NCBI GenBank assembly: GCA_900469345.1
Contig: UBWZ01000003.1
Coordinates: 142,577 to 206,576 of the forward strand
Source: Hyphomicrobiales bacterium
GTDB taxonomy: Bacteria > Pseudomonadota > Alphaproteobacteria > Rhizobiales > Rhizobiaceae
Reading direction: 5' to 3'
Length of the DNA: 64,000 nucleotides
Shown here: in pieces, positions 54,380-64,000 of the stretch
How positions within the stretch are numbered: the first letter of the stretch is position 1
Layout of the letters: each line of letters begins with the position of its first letter
Program-made: the position numbers and the translations under genes
Notes under the pieces: model-generated
What the model was told of the DNA's origin: nothing
The model's database searches: none
The model's input: only the letters and a program-made list of their open reading frames with translations

Positions 54380-55188
54380 TCACCAATCTGCGGATCGGGC
54401 TCATCATCCTCGCGCTCGTTCTGGTGACCCTGTTTCTCCTGCCGTTCCAGTTGGTCGGGCTTGCCTTCGACCTCAGGATCCGCCGCTATGTGCCGCGCTA
54501 CTGGCACCGGGCCGCTTGCTTCCTGCTGGGCATCCGCATCCGCACCCATGGCCGGCTGGAGACGCTCCGCCCGCTGATGCTCGCCTCCAATCACGTGTCC
54601 TGGAAGGACATCCTGGTGCTCGGCGCTGTCGCCGACGTGGTCTTCATTGCCAAGGCCGAAGTTGCGGGCTGGCCGATCTTCGGCACGCTCGCCAAGCTGC
54701 AGAAGTGCATCTTCGTGGTGCGTGAGGACAAGCGCGGAACCGGCAAGCAGGTGAACGAGATCGCGGCGCGGATGAACGCCGGCGAGATCGTCGTCCTGTT
54801 CCCGGAAGGAACGACCTCGGATGGTAATCGCCTGATGGAGGTGAAATCCTCGCTCTTCGGTGCGGCCGCCGCGGCTGCGCCCGAGACGCCGCAGGGCGTG
54901 GTGCATGTTCAGCCGGTCGCCATCGCCTACACGCGGGTGCATGGCATGGCGATGGGACGGTATCATCGCCCTATCGCCGCCTGGCCGGGCGACATCGAGC
55001 TCGCACCCCATCTTCTCGGGGTTCTCAAGGAGGGCGCGCTCGACGTCGATGTGGCTTTCGGGGAGACCATCGCCTTCCGCACCGGCGACAATCGCAAGCA
55101 TTTGAGCCAGGCGGTAACGAGCCGGCTGCGGCGGATGCTGATCAAGCATTTGCGTGGCCGTGACTACGAGGACTTCACGCCCGGCTGA
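54376..55188 (+). CDS. olsA: 1-acyl-glycerol-3-phosphate / lyso-ornithine-lipid acyltransferase (OlsA-like)
   Basis: 270-residue PlsC-family acyltransferase with an N-terminal membrane helix (LIILALVLVTLFLLPFQLVGL). Motif I is SNHVSWKDI (family NHxxxxD), motif III FPEGTTSDG. In Sinorhizobium the gene following the Fur-like regulator and near miaB and lnt is olsA, which acylates lyso-ornithine lipid made by OlsB; that identification rests on recalled gene order and may be wrong, since a general PlsC would look similar. The GTG start overlaps the Fur-family gene by four bases. Confidence 0.78.
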   Translation: MITNLRIGLIILALVLVTLFLLPFQLVGLAFDLRIRRYVPRYWHRAACFLLGIRIRTHGRLETLRPLMLASNHVSWKDILVLGAVADVVFIAKAEVAGWPIFGTLAKLQKCIFVVREDKRGTGKQVNEIAARMNAGEIVVLFPEGTTSDGNRLMEVKSSLFGAAAAAAPETPQGVVHVQPVAIAYTRVHGMAMGRYHRPIAAWPGDIELAPHLLGVLKEGALDVDVAFGETIAFRTGDNRKHLSQAVTSRLRRMLIKHLRGRDYEDFTPG

Positions 55189-55296
55189 ACCGCACGGCTC
55201 CGAGGGTCGTTACCGGTCTTAGGAAATTCGCATTTTCGCTGCAAAGCGTCCGACGCCATTCGCCCACCCCTATGTATCGACAGCCTCAAGGACACC

Positions 55297-55920
55297 ATGG
55301 ATCCGCTTGGACAACTCATTGCCTGGTCGGCAGAATATGGCCTGCTCGGGGTGTTCCTCGTGGCATTCTCCGAACGGGTCGTGCCGATCTTTCCGTCCTA
55401 TGCGATTCTGGTCGCGGTCGGCATAGCGTCCCATTCCGGTGCCTGGTCGGCCCCGGCGGGACTGGTTGCAGCCGTGGCCGGCAGCTATGTCGGCGGCTCG
55501 ATCTACTATCTGATGGCGGTCAGCGTTCCGGCCGAGCGCGCGACGCGCTTCCTGGTCCGCTTTGCGCTCCTGTTCGGCACCTCCTCGGCGCGCGTGGAGA
55601 GCCTGATCCATTATTTCCGCGCCAATCAGTCGGCGCTGTCGTTCACGTCGCAGCTTGTGCCAACCATCCGCCTCGTGGCGCCGGCCATTGCCGGGCTTTT
55701 GAAGGTGCGGCCAGGCCCGTTCGCGCTGGCGAGCGGCGTCGGCGTGGCGATCTGGAACGGCCTCTTCTTCCTCATCGGCTATGTCTGCGCCGCCTATTCC
55801 TTTGCCGGCAACATCACCACGCTGGCGCTCGAGGTCATGATCATTCTCATGGTCAGCGAAACCATTGCGTTCTTCATCTGGCGCAGATGGCGTCGAACCC
55901 GGCTGGCGGAACACCGCTGA
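55297..55920 (+). CDS. DedA/SNARE-associated family membrane protein
   Basis: 207 residues with about five hydrophobic segments. DedA hallmarks: an early acidic residue in VFLVAFSERVVPIFPSYAIL, AAVAGSYVGGSIYYLM, and FTSQLVPTIRLVAPAIAG with the conserved Arg. Some DedA proteins act in proton-coupled transport or undecaprenyl-phosphate recycling; which applies here is unknown. It lies between olsA and miaB, with 79 bp to miaB. Confidence 0.85.
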   Translation: MDPLGQLIAWSAEYGLLGVFLVAFSERVVPIFPSYAILVAVGIASHSGAWSAPAGLVAAVAGSYVGGSIYYLMAVSVPAERATRFLVRFALLFGTSSARVESLIHYFRANQSALSFTSQLVPTIRLVAPAIAGLLKVRPGPFALASGVGVAIWNGLFFLIGYVCAAYSFAGNITTLALEVMIILMVSETIAFFIWRRWRRTRLAEHR

Positions 55921-55999
55921 CGCCGGCCCTTGACGGCAAGCATCGGGCCCGCGATCGGAAAGACTTCATTTCCGGACCGTCTTGCGGTATGAGCGGCGC

Positions 56000-57418
<1,419 letters not shown>

Positions 57419-57439
57419 ACCAACGAGGAGCTTGCCTGC

Positions 57440-58495
57440 TTGAACGGACATGAATTGGTTTCTTCATCCGCGCGCCCAGCCCGTACCGCCGTGACCGACG
57501 CCAATCACTTTGTCCTGACGTTCGAGAGCAACCGGTTTGCGAGCGAGCTCTTCGGTCAATTTGACCAGAACCTGAAACTCCTGGAACAGCGGCTGCACGT
57601 GGATGCCCGCCCGCGCGGCAATTCCGTTGCCATTTCGGGAGATGTCACCGCGACCAACCAGGCGCGGCGCGCCCTGGATTTTCTTTACGAGCGTTTGCAG
57701 AAGGGTGGCACGGTAGAGGTGTCGGACGTGGAGGGTGCAATACGGATGGCCCAGGCGGCGGACGACCAGCTTCAGCTGCCGACGATGGAGAAGAAGGCCA
57801 AGCTTTCGATGAGCCAGATCTCCACCAAGAAAAAGACGATCATCGCCCGCACGCCGACCCAGGACGCCTATATGCGTGCGCTGGAGCGTTCCGAGATGGT
57901 CTTTGGCGTCGGGCCGGCCGGAACGGGCAAGACCTACCTCGCGGTCGCCCATGCAGCCATGCTTCTGGAGCGTGGCGCGGTCGATCGCATCATTCTGTCT
58001 CGTCCCGCCGTCGAAGCGGGCGAGCGCCTCGGCTTTCTCCCGGGCGACATGAAGGAAAAGGTCGATCCCTATCTGCGCCCGCTCTACGATGCGCTCTACG
58101 ACATGATGGCCGGCGACAAGGTCGAACGCGCCATCACCGCCGGCGTCATCGAGATTGCGCCGTTGGCCTTCATGCGCGGGCGCACGCTTGCGAACGCGGC
58201 CGTCATTCTCGACGAGGCCCAGAACACCACATCCATGCAGATGAAGATGTTTCTGACGCGCCTTGGCGAAAATGCCCGGATGATCATCACTGGCGATCCG
58301 AGCCAGGTCGACCTGCCGCGCGGCGTCAAGTCGGGACTGGTGGAGGCGCTGCAGATCCTGCAGGGTGTCGAGGGTATTTCGGTCGTGCGGTTCAAGGACG
58401 TCGACGTGGTGCGCCATCCGCTGGTTGGTCGCATCGTCCGCGCCTACGACGCTCAATATGCCGTCCACGAGGAAAGCGAGGGTCCCGGCGCTTGA
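57440..58495 (+). CDS. phoH: PhoH-like ATPase (PhoL/YbeZ type)
   Basis: 351-residue P-loop ATPase of the PhoH/YbeZ family, which acts with YbeY in rRNA processing and ribosome quality control. Motifs: FGVGPAGTGKTYLAVAHA (Walker A), LSRPAVEAGERLGFLPGD, AVILDEAQNTTSMQMKMFLTR (Walker B) and ITGDPSQVDLP. The only well-placed start is TTG at 57440 behind GAGGAG. The ybeY start overlaps its stop. Confidence 0.94.
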   Translation: MNGHELVSSSARPARTAVTDANHFVLTFESNRFASELFGQFDQNLKLLEQRLHVDARPRGNSVAISGDVTATNQARRALDFLYERLQKGGTVEVSDVEGAIRMAQAADDQLQLPTMEKKAKLSMSQISTKKKTIIARTPTQDAYMRALERSEMVFGVGPAGTGKTYLAVAHAAMLLERGAVDRIILSRPAVEAGERLGFLPGDMKEKVDPYLRPLYDALYDMMAGDKVERAITAGVIEIAPLAFMRGRTLANAAVILDEAQNTTSMQMKMFLTRLGENARMIITGDPSQVDLPRGVKSGLVEALQILQGVEGISVVRFKDVDVVRHPLVGRIVRAYDAQYAVHEESEGPGA

Positions 58496-59022
58496 TGCCG
58501 GATGCACTTGCCATGCCCCAACTCGAGATCCAGATCAGCAGGGAAGACGAAGCCTGGCCGGACGAGCCCACGCTTCTGGCCCTGAGCGAGCGCACGCTGG
58601 GTGCCGCCGCAGAATTTCTGGCCGAAAACGAGGCGCAGCCCTTTCCGCAGACGCCGCCGGAAGTGTCGCTGGTGTTCACGGACGACGCGTCGATCCGGGA
58701 GATCAATGCCGAGTGGCGCGACCAGGACAAGCCGACCAACGTCCTGTCGTTTCCCGCTTTTCCGCTGCAGCCGGGCAAGATGCCGGGCCCCATGCTGGGT
58801 GATATCATCATTGCCCGCGAAACGGTGGAACGCGAGGCGGTTGATCTTGAGAAGAGTTTCAGCGATCATCTGACACACCTTCTGGTGCACGGCTTTCTCC
58901 ATCTGTTCGGTTACGACCACATGGAAAAGCACGAGGCGGAGGAGATGGAAGATTTGGAAACTCGCATTTTGGCCGTACTTGGCCTATCTGATCCCTACGC
59001 GGGACAAGACCCGATAGTTTAG
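58495..59022 (+). CDS. ybeY: Endoribonuclease YbeY
   Basis: 175-residue metal-dependent RNase for 16S rRNA 3' maturation and ribosome quality control. The zinc motif H-x3-H-x5-H is present in HLLVHGFLHLFGYDHMEKHEAEEME. VSLVFTDDASIREINAEWRDQDKPTNVLSFP is the other conserved block. ATG at 58495 overlaps the phoH stop (TGATG); ATG at 58513 is an alternative. Sinorhizobium YbeY has also been tied to small RNA regulation. Confidence 0.95.
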   Translation: MPDALAMPQLEIQISREDEAWPDEPTLLALSERTLGAAAEFLAENEAQPFPQTPPEVSLVFTDDASIREINAEWRDQDKPTNVLSFPAFPLQPGKMPGPMLGDIIIARETVEREAVDLEKSFSDHLTHLLVHGFLHLFGYDHMEKHEAEEMEDLETRILAVLGLSDPYAGQDPIV

Positions 59023-59030
59023 TCTGAGAG

Positions 59031-60197
59031 ATGATGAACGACTTTTCGACAAGCCACGCCCGCGAGGGCAGCGACGCCGAATCCTCCTCTTCGGAGGACG
59101 GCAGTAGTCCGTCTAGACCGGACGCGCACCAGAGGAACCACAGCACGTTCTGGTCGCGCGCCGTACGCCTTCTGCGCCCCTCGCAGGGCGAGCAGCTCCG
59201 GGAAGATCTCGCCGACGCGCTGATGACCGATACCAGCGTCAGCAGCGCCTTCTCGCCCGAAGAACGGGCCATGCTTCACAATATCCTTCGCTTCCGGGAA
59301 GTCCGCGTTGAGGACATCATGGTCCCGCGCGCCGATATCGAGGCGGTGGACATGAACATCACCATCGGTGAGTTGATGATCCATTTCGAGGAGACGGGCC
59401 GCTCGCGCATGCCGGTCTATGGCGACAATCTCGATGATGCGCGTGGCTTCGTCCATATCCGCGATCTCCTGTCCTATCTCGCCAAGCAGGCGCGCAACAA
59501 GCGGCGCACGGGTCGCCAGTCGGCTGCTGCCGTGGCGCCCGCACCGGTCGAAAAAACGGAAAGGCCCTCAAGGGCTAGCAAGCCAGTCTTCGACCTTGGC
59601 CGCGTCGATCTCGAACAGACGGTTGCGGAGGCGGGACTGATCCGCAAGATCCTCTTCGTGCCGCCCTCCATGCTCGCGTCCGATCTTCTGCAGAGCATGC
59701 AGGCGGCGCGTACCCAGCTTGCGCTCGTCATCGACGAGTATGGCGGCACCGACGGCCTGGTCTCGCACGAGGATATCGTCGAGATGGTGATCGGTGACGT
59801 CGAGGACGAGCATGACGACGAGGAAGTCCGTTTCTCGCGCGTCAGCGAAGACGTCTTTGTCGCCGATGCGCGTGTCGAACTCGAGGAGATCGCCAAGGCG
59901 GTCGGCTCCGATTTCGACATTCGCGACCGGCTGGAGGACGTCGATACGCTCGGCGGTCTGATCTTCTCGGCCCTTGGCCGCATTCCGGTTCGTGGCGAAA
60001 TGGTCCAGGCCGTTCCAGGCTTCGAGTTCCAGATCCTTGACGCCGACCCGCGACGCATCAAGCGCGTCCGGATCCTGCGCAAGCGCACGCTGGTGCGCCG
60101 CCGTCAGAAGGGTGAGGGAGACGCTCTCCTGACCGACCAGACCCCGACAGTTCTTCTGCCCCCGCCTCGCCTTGATGGCGAACGTCCCAACGGCTGA
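59031..60197 (+). CDS. CBS-domain protein of the CorC/TlyC type
   Basis: 388 residues without membrane helices. Two CBS modules (FREVRVEDIMVPRADIEAVDMN, MPVYGDNLDDARGFVHIRDLL; then LALVIDEYGGTDGLVSHEDIVEMVIGDVEDEHD) and a C-terminal CorC_HlyC domain (VADARVELEEIAKAVG, DTLGGLIFSALGRIPVRGEMVQ). E. coli CorC is linked to magnesium and cobalt efflux; some rhizobial annotations call it TlyC hemolysin, which is probably misleading. Start ATGATG at 59031/59034. lnt follows. Confidence 0.9.
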   Translation: MMNDFSTSHAREGSDAESSSSEDGSSPSRPDAHQRNHSTFWSRAVRLLRPSQGEQLREDLADALMTDTSVSSAFSPEERAMLHNILRFREVRVEDIMVPRADIEAVDMNITIGELMIHFEETGRSRMPVYGDNLDDARGFVHIRDLLSYLAKQARNKRRTGRQSAAAVAPAPVEKTERPSRASKPVFDLGRVDLEQTVAEAGLIRKILFVPPSMLASDLLQSMQAARTQLALVIDEYGGTDGLVSHEDIVEMVIGDVEDEHDDEEVRFSRVSEDVFVADARVELEEIAKAVGSDFDIRDRLEDVDTLGGLIFSALGRIPVRGEMVQAVPGFEFQILDADPRRIKRVRILRKRTLVRRRQKGEGDALLTDQTPTVLLPPPRLDGERPNG

Positions 60198-60273
60198 TTT
60201 CGAACAGCTGCCGGCACGACAAGCCGCGGTTTTTTTGGAACACTGCGGCACTGATTCGGGGAAGGGACAAGCG

Positions 60274-61875
60274 ATGGAGCGGCTGGCGGGCAGGATCATG
60301 CTTCTCTGGGGCTTGCCGCGTATCGCTCTGGCTGTCCTTGCCGGCGCGATCGGCGCGCTGGCGCTGCCGCCGTTCGATGTCTTCGGAGCGATGTTCGTAT
60401 CGTTCACGCTGCTCGTGTGGCTGATGGACGGCTCGACGGGCAGCGCCGATGGCGGGCTGTTTGCGAAATTTCGAGCGTCTTTCATGCTCGGCTGGTTTTT
60501 CGGCTTCGGCTATTTCGTGGGCGGGCTCTGGTGGGTCGGCAACGCGCTTCTGGTCGAAGCTGACGAATTTGCGTGGGCCTTGCCTCTGGCGGTCCTTGGC
60601 CTGCCTGCCTGCCTCGCCGTCTTCTACGGCTTCGCCACGCTGGTCGCCGGCCTTTTGTGGTCCGACGGATGGGGGCGGCTCGCAGCACTTGCCGCCGCCT
60701 TTGGACTTGCGGAATGGCTGCGCAGCTTCCTCTTGACCGGCTTCCCCTGGAACACCATCGGCTACGGGGCGATGCCCATTCCGCTGATGATGCAGTCCTC
60801 CGCTGTATTGGGCATCTTCGGCGTCACGGTCCTTTCGGTCTTTGTCTTTTCCGCGCCGGCCCTGATCGGCACGCGCAGGGGCATGGTCCCAGGCCTCGCG
60901 CTGGCGACCCTTCTTTTCGCTCTGCATTTCGGATACGGCGCCTGGCGCCTGTCTGGCGCCGACGCCGCAGCCGCGGCGACCGGCGGCGAGGCGACGACGG
61001 TGCGGATCGTGCAGCCGCTCATCGACCAGAGCCGCAAGCTTGACGATGCCGAGCGGACCGCCATCTTCGAGGAACATCTGGCGCTCTCCGCACTGCCGCC
61101 GCAGGCCGACACCAAACGCCCGGACGTCATCGTCTGGCCCGAAACCTCCGTTCCCTTCATCCTCACGGACAACCCCGATGCCTTGTCGCGCATCGCCGAT
61201 GTGCTGCAGGACGGCCAGATCCTGGTTACCGGTGCCGTGCGATCGGAAGAGGCGGGGCCCGGCTCGCCGCCGCGCTACTATAACTCCGTCTACGTGATCG
61301 ACAGCCAGGGGCAGATCATTTCCGCCTCCGATAAGGTTCATCTGGTGCCCTACGGGGAATACGTCCCTTACGAGGATGCTCTGCGCTATCTGGGCGTTAC
61401 GGATGCGATCGCCATGCCGGGCGGCTTCACGGCTGGCGCCACGCGGTCGCTTCTGACCCTTCCGGGAGGGCTCAATCTCTACCCGCTGATCTGCTACGAG
61501 GCCATCTTTCCGGAAGAGTTCAGCGATTCCCTCGAAAGAGCGACAGCGCTCCTGAATGTGACGAATGACGGATGGTTCGGATCGACACCTGGCCCCTACC
61601 AGCATTTCCAGCAGGCAAGGCTGCGGGCGGTTGAAAACGGCCGTCCGCTGATTCGTGCGGCAAATACCGGCATTTCGGCCTTCGTTGATGCCTATGGGCA
61701 AATTAGCAAAGGCCTAAATTATGATCAAAAAGGTGTGATTGATTCAACCCTTGGCCGCAACAGTATCCCACATTGGGACAACTCTGCCCGCGATAGACAC
61801 TTCTGGTTGGTCATTTTCGCCATGCTGGCAATTGCAACCATCTCGCGCGCAGGTTTCAAATTCGGAACGAATTGA
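60274..61875 (+). CDS. lnt: Apolipoprotein N-acyltransferase
   Basis: Last step of lipoprotein maturation: N-acylates the diacylated N-terminal Cys at the periplasmic face of the inner membrane. 533 residues: about eight membrane helices, then a nitrilase-like domain with catalytic Glu in IVWPETSVPF, Lys in SDKVHLVPYGEYVPYE and Cys in LYPLICYEAIFPEEF. MERLAGRI at 60274 follows a GGGGAAGGGA ribosome site; an in-frame extension to 60172 overlaps corC. Completes the lspA pathway found at 32995. Confidence 0.96.
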   Translation: MERLAGRIMLLWGLPRIALAVLAGAIGALALPPFDVFGAMFVSFTLLVWLMDGSTGSADGGLFAKFRASFMLGWFFGFGYFVGGLWWVGNALLVEADEFAWALPLAVLGLPACLAVFYGFATLVAGLLWSDGWGRLAALAAAFGLAEWLRSFLLTGFPWNTIGYGAMPIPLMMQSSAVLGIFGVTVLSVFVFSAPALIGTRRGMVPGLALATLLFALHFGYGAWRLSGADAAAAATGGEATTVRIVQPLIDQSRKLDDAERTAIFEEHLALSALPPQADTKRPDVIVWPETSVPFILTDNPDALSRIADVLQDGQILVTGAVRSEEAGPGSPPRYYNSVYVIDSQGQIISASDKVHLVPYGEYVPYEDALRYLGVTDAIAMPGGFTAGATRSLLTLPGGLNLYPLICYEAIFPEEFSDSLERATALLNVTNDGWFGSTPGPYQHFQQARLRAVENGRPLIRAANTGISAFVDAYGQISKGLNYDQKGVIDSTLGRNSIPHWDNSARDRHFWLVIFAMLAIATISRAGFKFGTN

Positions 61876-62024
61876 CCAAAAACCCCTAAAATTGCATAGT
61901 GCATCCAGCCTTTCGTCCCGCCATATGCTTCTCATGTTGGACTCCTTGTGCCTAACCTCACGAAGTGTATTTCCACACGCGGACCAGGTCGTGGATTGAA
62001 ACAGCAAATTGTCAGGACAGAGTT

Positions 62025-62444
62025 ATGATCGAAAACAAGAAGAAACCGAATCCGATAGATATTCATGTCGGAAGTCGGATTCGGCTCCGCCGCACCATGC
62101 TTGGTATGAGCCAGGAAAAGCTGGGGGAAAGCCTTGGTATTACTTTCCAGCAGATCCAGAAGTACGAAAAGGGAACCAACCGCGTCGGCGCAAGCCGGTT
62201 GCAGAACATTTCCAGCATCCTCAACGTTCCCGTGTCCTTCTTTTTCGAGGACGCTCCCGGGGAACACAATGGTGCTGGAGGCGGCATGGCGGAAGCCTCG
62301 AGCTCCAACTATGTCGTCGACTTCCTGTCGTCGTCCGAAGGACTGCAGCTCAACCGCGCCTTCGTGAAGATCTCGGATCCCAAGGTCCGTCGCAGGTTGG
62401 TCGACCTGGTCAAGGCGCTCGCGGCTGAGGCAGACGCGGAGTAA
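62025..62444 (+). CDS. XRE-family helix-turn-helix regulator
   Basis: 139 residues. Cro/CI-type HTH: HVGSRIRLRRTMLGMSQEKLGESLGITFQQIQKYEKGTNRVGASRLQNISSILNVPVSFFFE. The C-terminal tail (SSNYVVDFLSSSEGLQLNRAFVKISDPKVRRRLVDLVKAL) is shared by a family common in Rhizobiales next to lnt and metK. Target genes unknown; this location suggests envelope or methionine-linked control, but that is speculation. A clear terminator follows, so it is transcribed apart from metK. The 149-bp gap after lnt should hold its promoter. Confidence 0.9.
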   Translation: MIENKKKPNPIDIHVGSRIRLRRTMLGMSQEKLGESLGITFQQIQKYEKGTNRVGASRLQNISSILNVPVSFFFEDAPGEHNGAGGGMAEASSSNYVVDFLSSSEGLQLNRAFVKISDPKVRRRLVDLVKALAAEADAE

Positions 62445-62460
62445 TCCGCTACAACACTGA

Positions 62461-62490
62461 AAAAAGCGGCCTTCTGGCCGCTTTTTTTTT
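62461..62490 (+). terminator. Rho-independent terminator of the XRE-family gene
   Basis: 11-bp stem AAAAAGCGGCC / GGCCGCTTTTT (62461-62471 and 62476-62486), loop TTCT, within a run of nine T. Lies 16 bp past the stop. Confidence 0.93.
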
Positions 62491-62616
62491 CGTCAACGGA
62501 CCACTCAGGCAATGCAAAATTTACACATAAAGATATATTTATGTGGTTCTACGCTTGTCATTAACAGGGTGACTCATTACACAGATTGGGTCTATTCTTT
62601 GAGGGGAATCCCGCAC
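62491..62616 (+). promoter_or_regulatory. metK upstream region and possible mRNA leader
   Basis: 126 AT-rich bp before metK. It has a hairpin CACATAAA-GATATA-TTTATGTG (about 62524-62545) and an AGGGGAA ribosome site eight bases before the ATG. Other alphaproteobacteria carry SAM-sensing leaders on met genes, but I could not match a specific riboswitch class. Confidence 0.4.
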
Positions 62617-63876
<1,260 letters not shown>

Positions 63877-63909
63877 TAGGCTCTTTACGGGCCCTTGCTG
63901 AAACAGGTA

Positions 63910-63946
63910 AAGCGGATGCCTCCAACCGGGGCATCCGCTTTTTTTT
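63910..63946 (+). terminator. Rho-independent terminator of metK
   Basis: 11-bp stem AAGCGGATGCC / GGCATCCGCTT (63910-63920 and 63930-63940) with a nine-base loop and a run of T. It lies only 14 bp before the trmB start, so trmB needs readthrough or a promoter overlapping the hairpin. Confidence 0.92.
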
Positions 63947-63959
63947 GATGAGAGACCTT

Positions 63960-64000
63960 ATGACCGATCAGCACCCGACCCGCGCGACGGAAGCCTTCTT
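63960..64000 (+). CDS. trmB: tRNA (guanine-N7)-methyltransferase (partial, 3' end outside window)
   Basis: Only 13 complete codons are visible: MTDQHPTRATEAF, with the next codon beginning TT. The RATEAFF segment is the N-terminus of rhizobial TrmB, which usually follows metK. Call rests on this short match and gene order. Confidence 0.6.
   Translation, partial: MTDQHPTRATEAF

Noticed and set aside
62491-62616. A named SAM riboswitch in front of metK
   Set aside because: I could not align the sequence to the conserved core of any class by eye; reported only as a possible leader.

Overview
The window is a gene-dense (about 62% GC by eye) stretch of alphaproteobacterial chromosome, very probably Rhizobiaceae. 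The basis is protein sequence (DnaA, RpoN, OlsB, OlsA, the chimeric malic enzyme and the MetK variant are of rhizobial type) and gene order: olsB - malic enzyme - mutS - glnD - murJ and miaB - phoH - ybeY - corC - lnt - regulator - metK - trmB are arranged as in Sinorhizobium/Rhizobium. Genus assignment from memory of gene order is inference. No insertion sequence, prophage, CRISPR array, rRNA or tRNA gene was seen; this is core chromosome. The first gene (otsA, 3' end missing) and the last (trmB, 3' end missing) are cut by the window edges.

Layout. 1-9.1 kb: trehalose synthesis (otsB-otsA), a class II glutamine amidotransferase, coaBC, an MFS exporter, an overlapping pair of unknown membrane proteins (one with a ClpP-like fold) and an ammonia-lyase homologue that has lost its catalytic MIO triad. 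9.2-16.2 kb: ubiE-ubiB facing fpg, an enoyl-CoA hydratase, rpsT with a clear promoter and terminator, an 838-bp non-coding region with a repeat mosaic, and dnaA. 16.2-21.2 kb: a LysE exporter, two convergent methyltransferases, and the leftward rph - VOC - rdgB - hemW - methyltransferase cluster. 21.3-28.4 kb: hrcA-grpE heat-shock genes, then the leftward lptC-lptA-lptB-rpoN-hpf-ptsN cluster linking LPS transport, sigma-54 and the nitrogen PTS.

28.6-41.5 kb: sppA, ihfB, a LapA-domain protein, a CoxG-like protein, two RNA methyltransferases overlapping lspA, a soluble hybrid histidine kinase, olsB with a Pho-box-like repeat, a two-domain malic enzyme and mutS. 41.6-52 kb: a Gre-like protein with a shortened coiled coil, a MYG1-family protein, a membrane AraC-type regulator, glnD, murJ, a periplasmic M15-like peptidase, a VOC protein, trpS and a Usp-family protein. 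52-64 kb: an Nfu-type Fe-S scaffold, tsaB, rimI, a Fur-family regulator (probably Mur), olsA, a DedA protein, miaB, phoH, ybeY, corC, lnt, an XRE-type regulator, metK and trmB.

Themes: nitrogen control (rpoN, ptsN, glnD); envelope biogenesis (lpt genes, lspA, lnt, murJ, ornithine-lipid genes olsB and olsA); genome and tRNA/rRNA maintenance (dnaA, mutS, fpg, rdgB, rph, miaB, tsaB, ybeY, trpS, trmB). The least explained items are the MIO-less lyase homologue, the ClpP-like/membrane protein pair, the tip-less Gre-like protein and the repeat mosaic in front of dnaA. I did not find a clearly new multi-gene defence or mobile system.
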